From Paracoccus versutus (GTDB taxonomy: Bacteria > Pseudomonadota > Alphaproteobacteria > Rhodobacterales > Rhodobacteraceae), in NCBI RefSeq assembly GCF_000763885.1, contig NZ_JRKO01000027.1:1-64000 (forward strand): a stretch of DNA of 64,000 nt. The letters are read 5' to 3'. The first letter of the stretch is position 1. Every line of letters begins with the position of its first letter. This document shows positions 19,255 through 28,281 of the stretch, piece after piece. The notes below the pieces were generated by a model, which worked only from the letters and a program-made list of their open reading frames with translations, had not been told where the DNA came from and searched no databases. The position numbers and the translations under genes were made by a program.

Positions 19255-21303
19255 TCACAACTCTTCGGGGGTTTTGTCTTCGGCCACGGCACGGGTCAGC
19301 AGGTCGGGAACGCCCCAGGACAGGGGGTCTTCGGCGGCATAGCCTTCGATCCGCCGCAGGATTTCAGACAGGCCCGCGCGGCCCGCCCAATGCATCGGCC
19401 CGCCGCGCCAGCGCGGAAAGCCGTAACCATGGATCATCACAAGGTCGATGTCGGCCGAGCGTTCGGCAATCCGCTCGTCCAGGATGCGGAAGCCTTCCTC
19501 GACCATCGCGGCGGTCGCACGAGCCACGATCTCGTCCTCGCCAAAGCGACGCCGCACGATCCCTGCCCGCACGCTTTCCTCCACCACGATTCCGTCGATC
19601 AGCGCCGAGGGTGCGGGCCTGCCGCCCGCGTGATCATACCAGCCGGCGCCAGTCTTGCGGCCCAGGCGGCCGGTCTCCTCGACGATGCGGTCGGCGATGG
19701 GGATGTAGCGAAAGCCCGGCCTGGTCTTCCAGCCCAGCCGCTTGCGATTGGCATAGGCGATGTCCAGCCCCGACAGGTCCTGCACCTCATAGGGTCCCAT
19801 CGCCATGCCGAAGCCGCGCATCGCTGCGTCGATCTGCGCGGGCAGCGCGCCCTCGATCAGCATCACGTCGCAGCATTGGCGATAGCGGGTCAGGATACGG
19901 TTGCCGATGAAGCCGTCGCAGACCCCCGCCAGCACCGGGATCTTCTTCAGCCGTGCTGCCAGCCGCAGGGCGGTGGCAAGGGTTTCCGGCCCGGTGTCCC
20001 GCGCCCGGATCACCTCGACCAGCTTCATCACATGCGCCGGACTGAAGAAATGCAGGCCGAGGAAGCGCGCAGGATTGCGCACACCCCCGGCGATCCGGTC
20101 CGGGTCCAGATAAGAGGTATTGGTTGCCAGGATCGCGGTTTCCGGCAAAGCCGCATCCAGCGCGGCGAAAACCTGCCGCTTGATCGACAGATCCTCGAAC
20201 ACGGCCTCGATGGCGATGTCCACCGGGGGCAGGTCGTCATAGCCGGCGCGGAAGGTGAACAGCCGCTCCATGTCCGAAGCGGCGCTTTCCGCACTGGCCT
20301 TGCCGCGCTTGACCGCATCGTCGAACAACCGCGCGATGTTGGCACGGGCGCGTTCCGCAGCGGCGGCGTCGGTCTCGATCAGCGTGACGGTGACACCAAT
20401 ACCGGCCAGGGCATAGGCAATGCCCGCGCCCATCGTGCCGCCGCCCACAACCACGGCCGAGCGGACATCCGCCCCTTGGGCCTTGCCCTGCCCCATCGCG
20501 GCGCGTTCGGCAAAGAAGACATGGCGCAAGGCAGCAGCCTGATCGCCGGTCTTCAGATCCAGAAAGGTCTGGCGTTCCAGCGCCAGCCCTCGGGCCAAGG
20601 GCAGGCGCAGGGCGGCCTCGATCAGGTCGATGGCCCTTTGCGGGGCGATCTGCTGCGGGCTGCGCCGGGCGGCCCGTTTGCGGGCCGCCTCGATGGCTGC
20701 GGGATCGCAGGCGGGTGCGGGCTGCGCGCCGGTCGCGGGACGGTCCGGCAGAGCCAATGTGCGAGCGGCGGCCACAGGGTCGTCGGCCACGGCATCGACG
20801 AGGCCGATCCGCAGCGCCTCGGCCGCGCCGATCACCCGGCCCTCGGCGATCAGCGACAGGGCCTGCTCCAGCCCGACCAGCCGGGGCAACCGCTGCGTGC
20901 CGCCCGCACCGGGGACGACGCCCAGCGTCACCTCGGGCAGGCCCAGGGTCGCCCTGGATGCCACCACCCGCGCGGTGCAGGCCAGCGCCACTTCCAGTCC
21001 TCCACCCAGTGCCGCCCCGTTGATCGCGGCAACGACCGGCACCGGGAAGCTCTCGATCCGGTTTACGATCTCGGGCAGATGCGGTGGCTGCGGCGGGGCA
21101 GAGAATTCTTTCGCATCCGCCCCGGCAACAAAGGTTTTTCCCGCGCCGGTCAGCACCACGCGCGCGACACCGGCTGCTTCCGCCCGGTCCAGCGCCACCA
21201 TCAGCCCCTCGCGCACCGCGCGCGAGGTGACGTTCACCGGCGGATTGTCGATGGTGATCAGTGCGATGTCGTCGGCAAGGGAAAGGTGAACCGCGTCGGT
21301 CAT
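19255..21303 (-). CDS. bifunctional enoyl-CoA hydratase/3-hydroxyacyl-CoA dehydrogenase
   Basis: A 682-aa fusion. The N-terminal crotonase domain (1 to about 185) has the oxyanion-hole GGGLEVALA and the catalytic Glu pair near 104 and 124 (LPEVTLGVVPGAGG). A Rossmann 3-hydroxyacyl-CoA dehydrogenase domain follows (VVVGGGTMGAGIAYAL near 284), then two C-terminal helical domains with FIGNRILTRYRQ. It hydrates a 2-enoyl-CoA and oxidises the resulting 3-hydroxyacyl-CoA. By context it acts like PimF on didehydropimeloyl-CoA. It is a little shorter than FadB (about 720-730). Confidence 0.93.
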   Translation of the reverse strand: MTDAVHLSLADDIALITIDNPPVNVTSRAVREGLMVALDRAEAAGVARVVLTGAGKTFVAGADAKEFSAPPQPPHLPEIVNRIESFPVPVVAAINGAALGGGLEVALACTARVVASRATLGLPEVTLGVVPGAGGTQRLPRLVGLEQALSLIAEGRVIGAAEALRIGLVDAVADDPVAAARTLALPDRPATGAQPAPACDPAAIEAARKRAARRSPQQIAPQRAIDLIEAALRLPLARGLALERQTFLDLKTGDQAAALRHVFFAERAAMGQGKAQGADVRSAVVVGGGTMGAGIAYALAGIGVTVTLIETDAAAAERARANIARLFDDAVKRGKASAESAASDMERLFTFRAGYDDLPPVDIAIEAVFEDLSIKRQVFAALDAALPETAILATNTSYLDPDRIAGGVRNPARFLGLHFFSPAHVMKLVEVIRARDTGPETLATALRLAARLKKIPVLAGVCDGFIGNRILTRYRQCCDVMLIEGALPAQIDAAMRGFGMAMGPYEVQDLSGLDIAYANRKRLGWKTRPGFRYIPIADRIVEETGRLGRKTGAGWYDHAGGRPAPSALIDGIVVEESVRAGIVRRRFGEDEIVARATAAMVEEGFRILDERIAERSADIDLVMIHGYGFPRWRGGPMHWAGRAGLSEILRRIEGYAAEDPLSWGVPDLLTRAVAEDKTPEEL

Positions 21304-21312
21304 GTGTGTCTT

Positions 21313-22077
21313 TCAGAGATGCGGGTGGATGCCGCCAGAGACGGCCAGGATTTCGCCGGTGACAAAGCGGGCCACCTCGGATGAGAAGAAGGCCACCGCT
21401 TCGGCGATTTCCTCGGGTTCGGCCATGCGGCGATTGAAGGCCAGCGCAGTCAGGCGCGCAGCCTCGTCTGCGGGCATGTTCTGCGTGACCGAGGTGCGGG
21501 TCAGCCCAGGCGCGACGGCATTGACGGTCACGGCGGGGGCCAGCTCGGCCGCAAGGCTGCGTGTCAGCGAAGCGGTGGCAGCCTTGGCGGCCGCGTAATC
21601 CACCTGCCCCGCCTCACCGCCGAACACCACTGTGGCGAAGTTGACGATCCGGCCGAGCCCGCGTTCGACCATCCCCGGCGCCAGAGTGCGGATCAGGTGG
21701 AAATTCCCCATCAGGTTCAGGTCGAAGGTCGAGCGGAACTGCGCCTCGTCCATTTCCAGAAACCGAGTGTAGAGCCGGGGCGAGCGGATGCCGCCCACGG
21801 TATTGACCAGCACATCGGCGCCGCCGAAGCCTTCCAGCGCCAGGGCGCAGAACGCCTCGGTCTCGGTCGCGGCGGTAATGTCGCAACGCAACGAAACAAT
21901 GCGCGCGGCAGGATATTCGGCGCCTAGAAGCGCCACGGTTTCCGCCAGCCGGGAACCCGAGATGTCGGCCAGGGCCAAAGCCTCGGCCCCGTCCTGCAGC
22001 AGCCGCCTGGCGACGGCGCGACCCATCGGTCCGCCTGCCCCTGTCAACACGACACGTGGTCCTGCGATACGGGTCAT
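21313..22077 (-). CDS. short-chain dehydrogenase/reductase in the acyl-CoA operon
   Basis: A 254-aa classical SDR with TGAGGPMG near residue 12, VLVNTVGG in the NNAG position, and Tyr/Lys in DYAAAKAATAS. The C-terminal GEILAVSGGIHPHL is like FabG/BadH-type acyl-CoA reductases. The start at 22077 overlaps the aliA-like stop by 4 bp. Its substrate is uncertain: a second 2-hydroxycycloalkane-carboxyl-CoA or 3-hydroxyacyl-CoA dehydrogenase is plausible, beside the better BadH match at 30336-31106. Confidence 0.85.
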   Translation of the reverse strand: MTRIAGPRVVLTGAGGPMGRAVARRLLQDGAEALALADISGSRLAETVALLGAEYPAARIVSLRCDITAATETEAFCALALEGFGGADVLVNTVGGIRSPRLYTRFLEMDEAQFRSTFDLNLMGNFHLIRTLAPGMVERGLGRIVNFATVVFGGEAGQVDYAAAKAATASLTRSLAAELAPAVTVNAVAPGLTRTSVTQNMPADEAARLTALAFNRRMAEPEEIAEAVAFFSSEVARFVTGEILAVSGGIHPHL

Positions 22078-23729
22078 TTCTTCATGGCCTCGTATTCGGC
22101 CCGCAGTTCGTTGCGCAGCGCAAATTTCTGGATCTTGCCCGATGCGGTCGAAGGCAGGCGGTCGCGAACTTCCAGCCGCTCGGGAAAATACTGCTTGGCC
22201 AGATGAAGGCCGGACAGGAAGTCCACCATCGACGGGAAATCGATGCTTTGGCCGGGCTTCGGCACGATGAAGGCGCAAGCACGCTCGCCCAGCCTTTCGT
22301 CCGGATAGGCGACGATGGCCACCTGCTGCACGGCCGGATGCTTGTAAAGCAGCGCCTCGACTTCGACGACCGGAATATTCTCGGCGCCCCGGATGATCAC
22401 GTCCTTGGAGCGGCCGCAGATTCGGATATAGCCCTGCTCGTCCATGCGCGCGATGTCGCCGGTATCGAACCAGCCCTCGGCATCGGTGGCGTTCCATTGC
22501 GGCCGCTTGAGATAGCCGGCGAAGTTCGAACAGCCGCGCACGAACAGCTCTCCCTCCTGCCCCGGGCCCAGCGGCACACCGTCCGGGCCGCGGATCTGTA
22601 GTTCCATCCCCGGCAGGGCAAAGCCGTCGGTCTGCACCGAACGCTCGTCAGGATCCTCGGGTGCGACCACCGTGACGGCGCCGTTCTCGGTCATGCCCCA
22701 GGCCGAAATGACCTTGGCATCCAATATCCGCTGGGCCCGTTCGACCAGTGGTCCGGGGATCGCAGTGCCGGCGCAAAGGAAGATGCGCAGCGAGGAAGGA
22801 TCGGTGGCGCCCTCATCGACCGCCGAGGACAGGTCCATCAGGAAGGGGGTCGAGGCCATGGTGAAGCTGACCCGCTCGTCCTGGATCAGCCGCGCTGCGA
22901 GATCCTTGTCCCAGCTGTCCATCAGGATCATGCGGGCGCGCAGCATCACCGGCATCAGGAACCCATACATGAAGCCGGTCTGGTGCGCCATCGGCGAGAA
23001 CATCAGCACGGTGTCATCCGCGCCCAGATGCAGCCGGTCGGCATAGGCCACGAGGTTGGAATACATCGTGTTCGCCGTATGCATCACGCCCTTGGGCTCG
23101 CCCGTGGTGCCCGAGGTGTAGATCAGCTGGCAAACGTCGTTCGCGTCGCCCCGGTCGCGGGCCGAGACGACGCGCAGATCCTCGGTGACCTCCAGCGCCG
23201 GATCCAGCAACAGCGCATCGAAGCTGTTCGGACCATTGCCGCTGGCAACGATGACATGGCGCAGATCGGGCAGATCCGGCCGCATGCCCTCGGCCATGGC
23301 CTCATGATCGAAGCCGCGAAACAGTTTCGGCACCACAAAGGCCTTGGCCTCGCCATGCTTCAGCATGAACAGCAGCTCGTGTTCGCGAAAGATCGGCATC
23401 ACCGGATTGAAGACCACGCCTAGCTTGCGGCAACCGATATAGAGCGCGACGAACTCCCAGCTGTTGGAAAGCTGGCAGGCCAGCACATCGTCGCGGCCAA
23501 GGCCGAGCCGGTGCAGTCCCGCCGCCACGCGCCAGGACAGCGCGTCGAGTTCGGCCCAGGTCAGGTCACGGCGGTCGCCGGTCGCTGTCACGATGCTGGT
23601 CAGCGCCACCGCCTGCGGCTTTTCGCGCAGGCATTCCTCGAAATAGTCGAGCAGCGTCTTGCCGGGCCAGAGGCCCTCGGCCTCCATCCGGGCACGGCGC
23701 GGTTCGATCAGGACGGCATCGAATTTCAT
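22074..23729 (-). CDS. aliA: cyclohexanecarboxylate-CoA ligase-like acyl-CoA synthetase
   Basis: A 551-aa AMP-forming ligase. The AMP-binding P-loop YTSGTTGEPKGV is near residue 200, followed by the GWFDTGDIARMDEQGYIRI core and the C-terminal catalytic Lys in LPSTASGKIQKFALR. The stretch FREHELLFMLKHGEAKAF, followed by PKLFRGFDHEAMAEG, is characteristic of the cyclohexanecarboxylate-CoA ligase group (AliA of Rhodopseudomonas palustris). It activates the ring acid after uptake. The start at 23729 follows a GGGGAGGAGGAACCC ribosome site. It is flanked by an AliB-like dehydrogenase, supporting the assignment. Confidence 0.85.
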   Translation of the reverse strand: MKFDAVLIEPRRARMEAEGLWPGKTLLDYFEECLREKPQAVALTSIVTATGDRRDLTWAELDALSWRVAAGLHRLGLGRDDVLACQLSNSWEFVALYIGCRKLGVVFNPVMPIFREHELLFMLKHGEAKAFVVPKLFRGFDHEAMAEGMRPDLPDLRHVIVASGNGPNSFDALLLDPALEVTEDLRVVSARDRGDANDVCQLIYTSGTTGEPKGVMHTANTMYSNLVAYADRLHLGADDTVLMFSPMAHQTGFMYGFLMPVMLRARMILMDSWDKDLAARLIQDERVSFTMASTPFLMDLSSAVDEGATDPSSLRIFLCAGTAIPGPLVERAQRILDAKVISAWGMTENGAVTVVAPEDPDERSVQTDGFALPGMELQIRGPDGVPLGPGQEGELFVRGCSNFAGYLKRPQWNATDAEGWFDTGDIARMDEQGYIRICGRSKDVIIRGAENIPVVEVEALLYKHPAVQQVAIVAYPDERLGERACAFIVPKPGQSIDFPSMVDFLSGLHLAKQYFPERLEVRDRLPSTASGKIQKFALRNELRAEYEAMKK

Positions 23730-23758
23730 GGGTTCCTCCTCCCCTCTATGTCGGCGGC

Positions 23759-24928
23759 TCAGCCGGTGACGGCCTTGCCGGCCCGCTCGCGGGCGATGAT
23801 GTTCTTCATGATGTGCGCGGTGCCGTCGCCGATCTGCAGGCCCAGCACGTCGCGCAGCCGCTGCTCGAACGGCAATTCGTTGGAATAGGCGGCATGGCCA
23901 TGGATCAGCAGGCAGGCATGGATCGCCTCGTAGGCCAGAAGCGGCGGCCACCATTTCGCCATCGCGGCTTCGGCCACATGCGGCAGGCCGTTGTCCTTGA
24001 GCCAAAGCGCATTCAACGACAGCAAACGCGCCGCCTCGACCTTGGTGTCGAAATCGGCGAGCTGGTGGCTGATGCCCTGGAAGGCCGCCAACGGCTTCCC
24101 AAAGGCCTTTCGCTCTCCGATATACGCCCAAGTCTCGTCCAGCGATTGCCGCGCGGCGCCCAGGCATTGCAGCCCGATCAGCGAACGCGAGAAGTCGAAG
24201 CCCTGCATGACCTGGACGAAGCCCTTGCCCTCCTCTCCCAGCAGGTGATCGGCGGGCACGCGCACGTTGTCGAAGAAGATCGAGCCGCGGCCGATGGCGT
24301 GCTGGCCCAGGTCGGTGAAGCGGGTGGTGGAAATGCCGGGCGTGTCCATCGGCACGAAGATGGCGGAAATGCCGCGCGCCTTGTCCTCGGGCCTGCCGGT
24401 GCGGGCAAAGACCACCGCGCCTTTCGCCTGATCGGCGCAAGAGATCGAGGTTTTCTCGCCGCTGATCACATAATGGTCGCCGGCGCGTTCCATCCGCAAG
24501 CCCAGGTTCGCGGCATCCGAACCGCCACGCGGCTCGGTCAAGGCGATGGCGACGATCAACTCGCCCCCGATCAGCTTGGGCAACCATTCGCGCTTGATCT
24601 CGGGACTGGCGAAATTCGCCAGGATCTGGCCGTTGAGCGAGGCGAGGATATTGACATAGCCCATGTTGAAATCGCCCCTGGCGATTTCCTCGATGATGAC
24701 ACCGGAATAGATCGCGCCCGAGCCGAGGCCGCCGAATTCCTCGGGCAGTTCCGGCGCGATCAGGCCGAGGCTGCCCATCCCGCGCAGCAGGTCGGGGCCA
24801 AAGCCACCCGCCTTTTCACGGGACTGATAGCCGGGGGCCAGTTTCTCGGCGGCAAACTTGCGGGCAAGATCGCGCAGCGCGTTCAGTTCCTCGGTGTCGA
24901 AGATGGTGGGATACATGGGCTGCCTCAT
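23759..24928 (-). CDS. aliB: cyclohexanecarboxyl-CoA dehydrogenase-like acyl-CoA dehydrogenase
   Basis: A 389-aa acyl-CoA dehydrogenase, N- and C-domains complete (IALTEPRGGSDAANLGLR near 130; SRSLIGLQCLGAARQSLDE near 250). The position normally held by YEGT with catalytic Glu reads IGDGTAHIMKNII, so Asp replaces Glu. That substitution, and the position next to the AliA-like ligase, suggests the enzyme forming cyclohex-1-ene-1-carboxyl-CoA rather than a straight-chain dehydrogenase. Electrons would go to the co-transcribed ETF. The start overlaps the livF stop by 4 bp. Confidence 0.8.
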   Translation of the reverse strand: MRQPMYPTIFDTEELNALRDLARKFAAEKLAPGYQSREKAGGFGPDLLRGMGSLGLIAPELPEEFGGLGSGAIYSGVIIEEIARGDFNMGYVNILASLNGQILANFASPEIKREWLPKLIGGELIVAIALTEPRGGSDAANLGLRMERAGDHYVISGEKTSISCADQAKGAVVFARTGRPEDKARGISAIFVPMDTPGISTTRFTDLGQHAIGRGSIFFDNVRVPADHLLGEEGKGFVQVMQGFDFSRSLIGLQCLGAARQSLDETWAYIGERKAFGKPLAAFQGISHQLADFDTKVEAARLLSLNALWLKDNGLPHVAEAAMAKWWPPLLAYEAIHACLLIHGHAAYSNELPFEQRLRDVLGLQIGDGTAHIMKNIIARERAGKAVTG

Positions 24929-25632
24929 TGAACCATAAGGAATTTCCGGGTGATTTCCGGGTCGGCGTAAAAGCCGTCGACGCTGCCGTTCCAGACCGTC
25001 ATGCCCCGGTCGATGACGTAAACCCGGTCGGCGCAGCGCCGGATCGTGTTCAGCGCCTGTTCGGAAACGATCATCGACACCCCCTCGCGCTTCAGCGCGA
25101 CGATGGCGTCGACCACCTCCTCGGCGATTTTCGGGGCCAGCCCCTCATGCGGCTCGTCGAGCAGGAGGAGCTTCGGGCAGGTCAGCAGCGACCGGGCGAT
25201 GGACAGCATCTGCTGCTCGCCCCCGCTCATCACTCCCGCGCTGCGGTGACGATAGTCATGCAATTGCGGGAACAGGCGGAACACCTCGTCCACCGTCCAG
25301 CGCCGGCGGTCGGGGGCGGCGACGGGACGCGGCACCTTCAGGTTTTCCAGCACCGAGAGCGAAGCGAAGACGCGCCGGTCCTCGGGCACGTAGCCCACGC
25401 CCCGGCGGATCACGTCATGCGGCCGCACCCCGGCCAGCGACTGGCCGTCGAAGACGATCTCGCCCCCGGTGACGACGATCTGGTCGCGGACGATGGACTT
25501 CATGGTCGACGACTTGCCGACGCCGTTGCGTCCGATCAGGCAGATCACCTCGCCGGGGCCGACCTCCAGGTCGATCCCTTGCAGAACCTCGGCCTTGTCA
25601 TAGGCGGCGTGCAGATCTGAAATGCGCAGCAT
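24925..25632 (-). CDS. livF: branched-chain-type ABC transporter ATP-binding protein LivF
   Basis: A 235-aa ATPase with Walker A GRNGVGKSS near residue 34, signature MSGGEQQMLSIARSL and Walker B LLLLDEPHEGLAP; the C-terminus ITRKFLMVQ is LivF-like. It is the second ATPase of a Liv/HAAT importer; in this cluster the cargo is more likely an alicyclic or aromatic acid than an amino acid. It is 2 nt after livG and overlaps the aliB-like gene. Confidence 0.93.
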   Translation of the reverse strand: MLRISDLHAAYDKAEVLQGIDLEVGPGEVICLIGRNGVGKSSTMKSIVRDQIVVTGGEIVFDGQSLAGVRPHDVIRRGVGYVPEDRRVFASLSVLENLKVPRPVAAPDRRRWTVDEVFRLFPQLHDYRHRSAGVMSGGEQQMLSIARSLLTCPKLLLLDEPHEGLAPKIAEEVVDAIVALKREGVSMIVSEQALNTIRRCADRVYVIDRGMTVWNGSVDGFYADPEITRKFLMVQ

Positions 25633-25634
25633 GA

Positions 25635-26381
25635 TCAGTGCCCCCCTCCCAGATAAACGGCCTGCACCTCGTCATTGGCCCTGATCTCCTCGGGTGTGCC
25701 CTGTGCGAGGATCGCGCCGCGCACCATGACGGTGACGCGCCCGGCGATCTTCATCACCACGTCGATGTCGTGCTCGACGAAGATCAGCGTCTTGCCGGTG
25801 GCATCGACCCGTTCGGCCACCATCTCCATCAGGAAGTGGCGTTCCTTGATCGACATCCCGGCGGTAGGCTCGTCCAGCAGCAGGAGGTCCGGGTCGGCAG
25901 CCAGCGCCATGCCGAATTCCAGACGTTTGCGGTCGCTGAGGCTCAGGTCCGCGACCGTGTCCCGCGCCCGCTCGGCGAGGCCCACGGTTTCCAGCATGGC
26001 ATGAGCGCTGTCGATCCTTTCGGCATAAACCCGGCCCGAGAGCGAAGCCCATTTGCCCGAGGCGATGACGTAAGCCACCATCATGTTTTCCAGCACCGTC
26101 ATGTGCAGGAAGGCGCGGCTGATCTGGAAGGTACGGCCGATCCCCTTTTTCGCCAGCCGCGCGGGCGGCAGCGACAGGATGTTCTCACCCTTGAAAACCA
26201 TCTTCCCCTCCACCCCCGGCAACTGTCCGGCGACACAGGCGATAAAGGTGGATTTCCCTGCCCCGTTGGGGCCGATCAGGGCGTGGCGTTCGCCCCTGGG
26301 GATGTCGAAGGAGATGTCCTTCAGCGCAATGAAGGCGCCGTAGGCCTTGCGGATGTGGCGGGCGGAGAGGATCGGCTCCAT
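25635..26381 (-). CDS. livG: branched-chain-type ABC transporter ATP-binding protein LivG
   Basis: A 248-aa ATPase with Walker A GPNGAGKST, the signature region LSLSDRKRLEFGMAL (a degenerate LSGGQ typical of LivG) and Walker B LLLLDEPTAGM. The start at 26381 shares one base with the livM stop (TGATG) and gives the usual N-terminus MEPILSARHIRKAYG. The longer upstream frame lies over livM and is not used. Confidence 0.93.
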   Translation of the reverse strand: MEPILSARHIRKAYGAFIALKDISFDIPRGERHALIGPNGAGKSTFIACVAGQLPGVEGKMVFKGENILSLPPARLAKKGIGRTFQISRAFLHMTVLENMMVAYVIASGKWASLSGRVYAERIDSAHAMLETVGLAERARDTVADLSLSDRKRLEFGMALAADPDLLLLDEPTAGMSIKERHFLMEMVAERVDATGKTLIFVEHDIDVVMKIAGRVTVMVRGAILAQGTPEEIRANDEVQAVYLGGGH

Positions 26382-27352
26382 CAGAAGATCCCCCCGAGCA
26401 TCGCCCGCAGCCGGGCCGAGACACCGGCGAAGCCGGCCGGCGCCACCAGGCAGATCGCCAGCAGGATCAGGCCCAGCACCAGCTCCCATTCATGGATCAC
26501 CTTCGAGACGAAGGTGGCCAGCACTTCGTAGATGATGGCGCCCCAGATACCGCCGGCAAAGCTGTTCAAGCCGCCGATGACGACCATGATCAGCCCGTCC
26601 AGCGTGATGCCCAGACCGGCATAGTCGGGGAAGGCCGCGCCATGCAGCACCGAGTAAAGCGTGCCCGCAACGCCGGCGAAAAAGGCGGCGATGACGAAGG
26701 CTACCAGTTGCACCCGCCGCGCGCCCAGACCAAGCGCCTCGGCCCGGTAGCGATCCTGCCCCACCGCCCGGATCGACAGGCCGAGCGGGGATTTCACGAT
26801 CCCCCACAGCGCCAGCAGGCAGAGTGTCACCACCACAAGCACCGCAGTCGCATAACCCTTTTCGGAAAGACCGAAGCGCGGGATCATGAAACCGGTGATG
26901 CCGGTATCGCCGCCGGTGAAGGCATACCATTGGAACAGCACGGTATAGGTGATCTGCGCACAGGCCAGCGTCAGCATGGCAAAGTAGATCTGCGTCAGCC
27001 GCACGCAAAGCGCGCCGAAGACCAGCCCGCCGAGCGCCGCTGCCAGCGGGCCGACAGCCAGCGCCAGTTCCGGCGGCACCCCACCCCGCACCACGGCCAG
27101 GGTAAAGCCATAGGCGCCGAGGCCGAAATAAGCGGCGTGGCCGAAGCTGACCATGTGGCCAAAGCTCATCAGCAGGTTCAGCGACGAGGCGAAAAGCGCC
27201 ATGATCATGATCTCGGTCATCATGGTCGAGGTCGAGGTCGACGCCATCCAGTTGATCGCCAGCACCGCGGCCAGTGCCGGAACCACGAATTGCCAGCTGA
27301 CGGTGGCGCGGGCCACCCTGGCCCAGAGGGTTCTCAGATCCTGCGCGGTCAT
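26381..27352 (-). CDS. livM: branched-chain-type ABC transporter permease LivM
   Basis: A 323-aa hydrophobic permease with about nine or ten membrane spans. The family loop LGLSIRAVGQDRYRAEALGL lies at about 190-210, and GGLNSFAGGIWGA is near 270. It forms the inner-membrane channel with LivH. It overlaps the livH stop by 4 bp. Confidence 0.93.
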   Translation of the reverse strand: MTAQDLRTLWARVARATVSWQFVVPALAAVLAINWMASTSTSTMMTEIMIMALFASSLNLLMSFGHMVSFGHAAYFGLGAYGFTLAVVRGGVPPELALAVGPLAAALGGLVFGALCVRLTQIYFAMLTLACAQITYTVLFQWYAFTGGDTGITGFMIPRFGLSEKGYATAVLVVVTLCLLALWGIVKSPLGLSIRAVGQDRYRAEALGLGARRVQLVAFVIAAFFAGVAGTLYSVLHGAAFPDYAGLGITLDGLIMVVIGGLNSFAGGIWGAIIYEVLATFVSKVIHEWELVLGLILLAICLVAPAGFAGVSARLRAMLGGIF

Positions 27353-28221
27353 CGTGCCGGGCCTCCCTGACGGCCCATCGAGCGAGCGATGAGAACGGCG
27401 GCCATGATCAGGAAGATCAGGACCATCGACAGGCGCGGGAAGTACATCACCCCCATCGCCTTGGTGACGCCGACCACCAGGGCACCGGCCAGCGCACCGT
27501 ACAGGTTGCCAAGCCCCCCGATCACGCAGACGATGAAGGCCGAGACGATGACGGTGGTGTCGAGCAGGTAGTTCACTTCGCCGTAGGGCGCGCTCAGCCC
27601 CCCGGCCAGACCGGCAAGAAACGCCCCGGCTGCAAAGACGGCGGTGAAGATCAGCTTCTCGTTCACGCCCAGAAGCGCGACCATGCCGCGGTCATCGGTG
27701 CCCGCGCGCAGAAGGATGCCCGCCCGGGTGAAGTAGATCACCCAGATCATCGCGAACACCACGGTGAGCCCGGCGGCGAAAATCGCGATGGGGAACAGCG
27801 GGAAATAGGTGTTGCCGGCAACCAGCGCCCCCATCAGCGCATCGGGCATCTGCACCGAGACGCTGTTCGCGCCCCAGGTCATGCGCACCAGGTCGCGGAT
27901 GATCAGCACCAGCGCCACGGTGACGATCAGTTGCAGGATACCGTCCTTGCCGTAGATGCGGCGCAGCACGGTCGTCTCGAACAGGACGCCCAGGGCCGAG
28001 ACCGCCGCCGCCGAGACCGCCACGGCGACGAAAAAGCCCCAAAGCGTGCCCGGCGCGATCAAGGGCACCAGCTCATAGGTCAGGAACGCGCCGAGCATGT
28101 AGAAGGAACCATGGGCGAAGTTGATGATGCGGGTGACGCCGAAGATCAGCGTCAATCCCGAGGCGATCAGGAAAAGCGTCATGCCTTCCATGAGCCCATT
28201 GACGAGCTGGATCAGAACCAT
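27349..28221 (-). CDS. livH: branched-chain-type ABC transporter permease LivH
   Basis: A 290-aa permease with the LivH landmarks GLTLIFGVTRIINFAHGSFY (about 22-41), LLRAGTDDRGMVALLGVNE (about 180) and VIGGLGNLYGAL. The start at 28221 is preferred over the upstream codon at 28254 because an AGAGGAAAT ribosome site precedes it and it yields the family N-terminus MVLIQLVNGLMEGM. Confidence 0.93.
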   Translation of the reverse strand: MVLIQLVNGLMEGMTLFLIASGLTLIFGVTRIINFAHGSFYMLGAFLTYELVPLIAPGTLWGFFVAVAVSAAAVSALGVLFETTVLRRIYGKDGILQLIVTVALVLIIRDLVRMTWGANSVSVQMPDALMGALVAGNTYFPLFPIAIFAAGLTVVFAMIWVIYFTRAGILLRAGTDDRGMVALLGVNEKLIFTAVFAAGAFLAGLAGGLSAPYGEVNYLLDTTVIVSAFIVCVIGGLGNLYGALAGALVVGVTKAMGVMYFPRLSMVLIFLIMAAVLIARSMGRQGGPAR

Positions 28222-28281
28222 CTGGATTTCCTCTGGCTGGTCCCGGCGGATCATCCCGCCGGGACGGGTTCGCAGAGTGGC

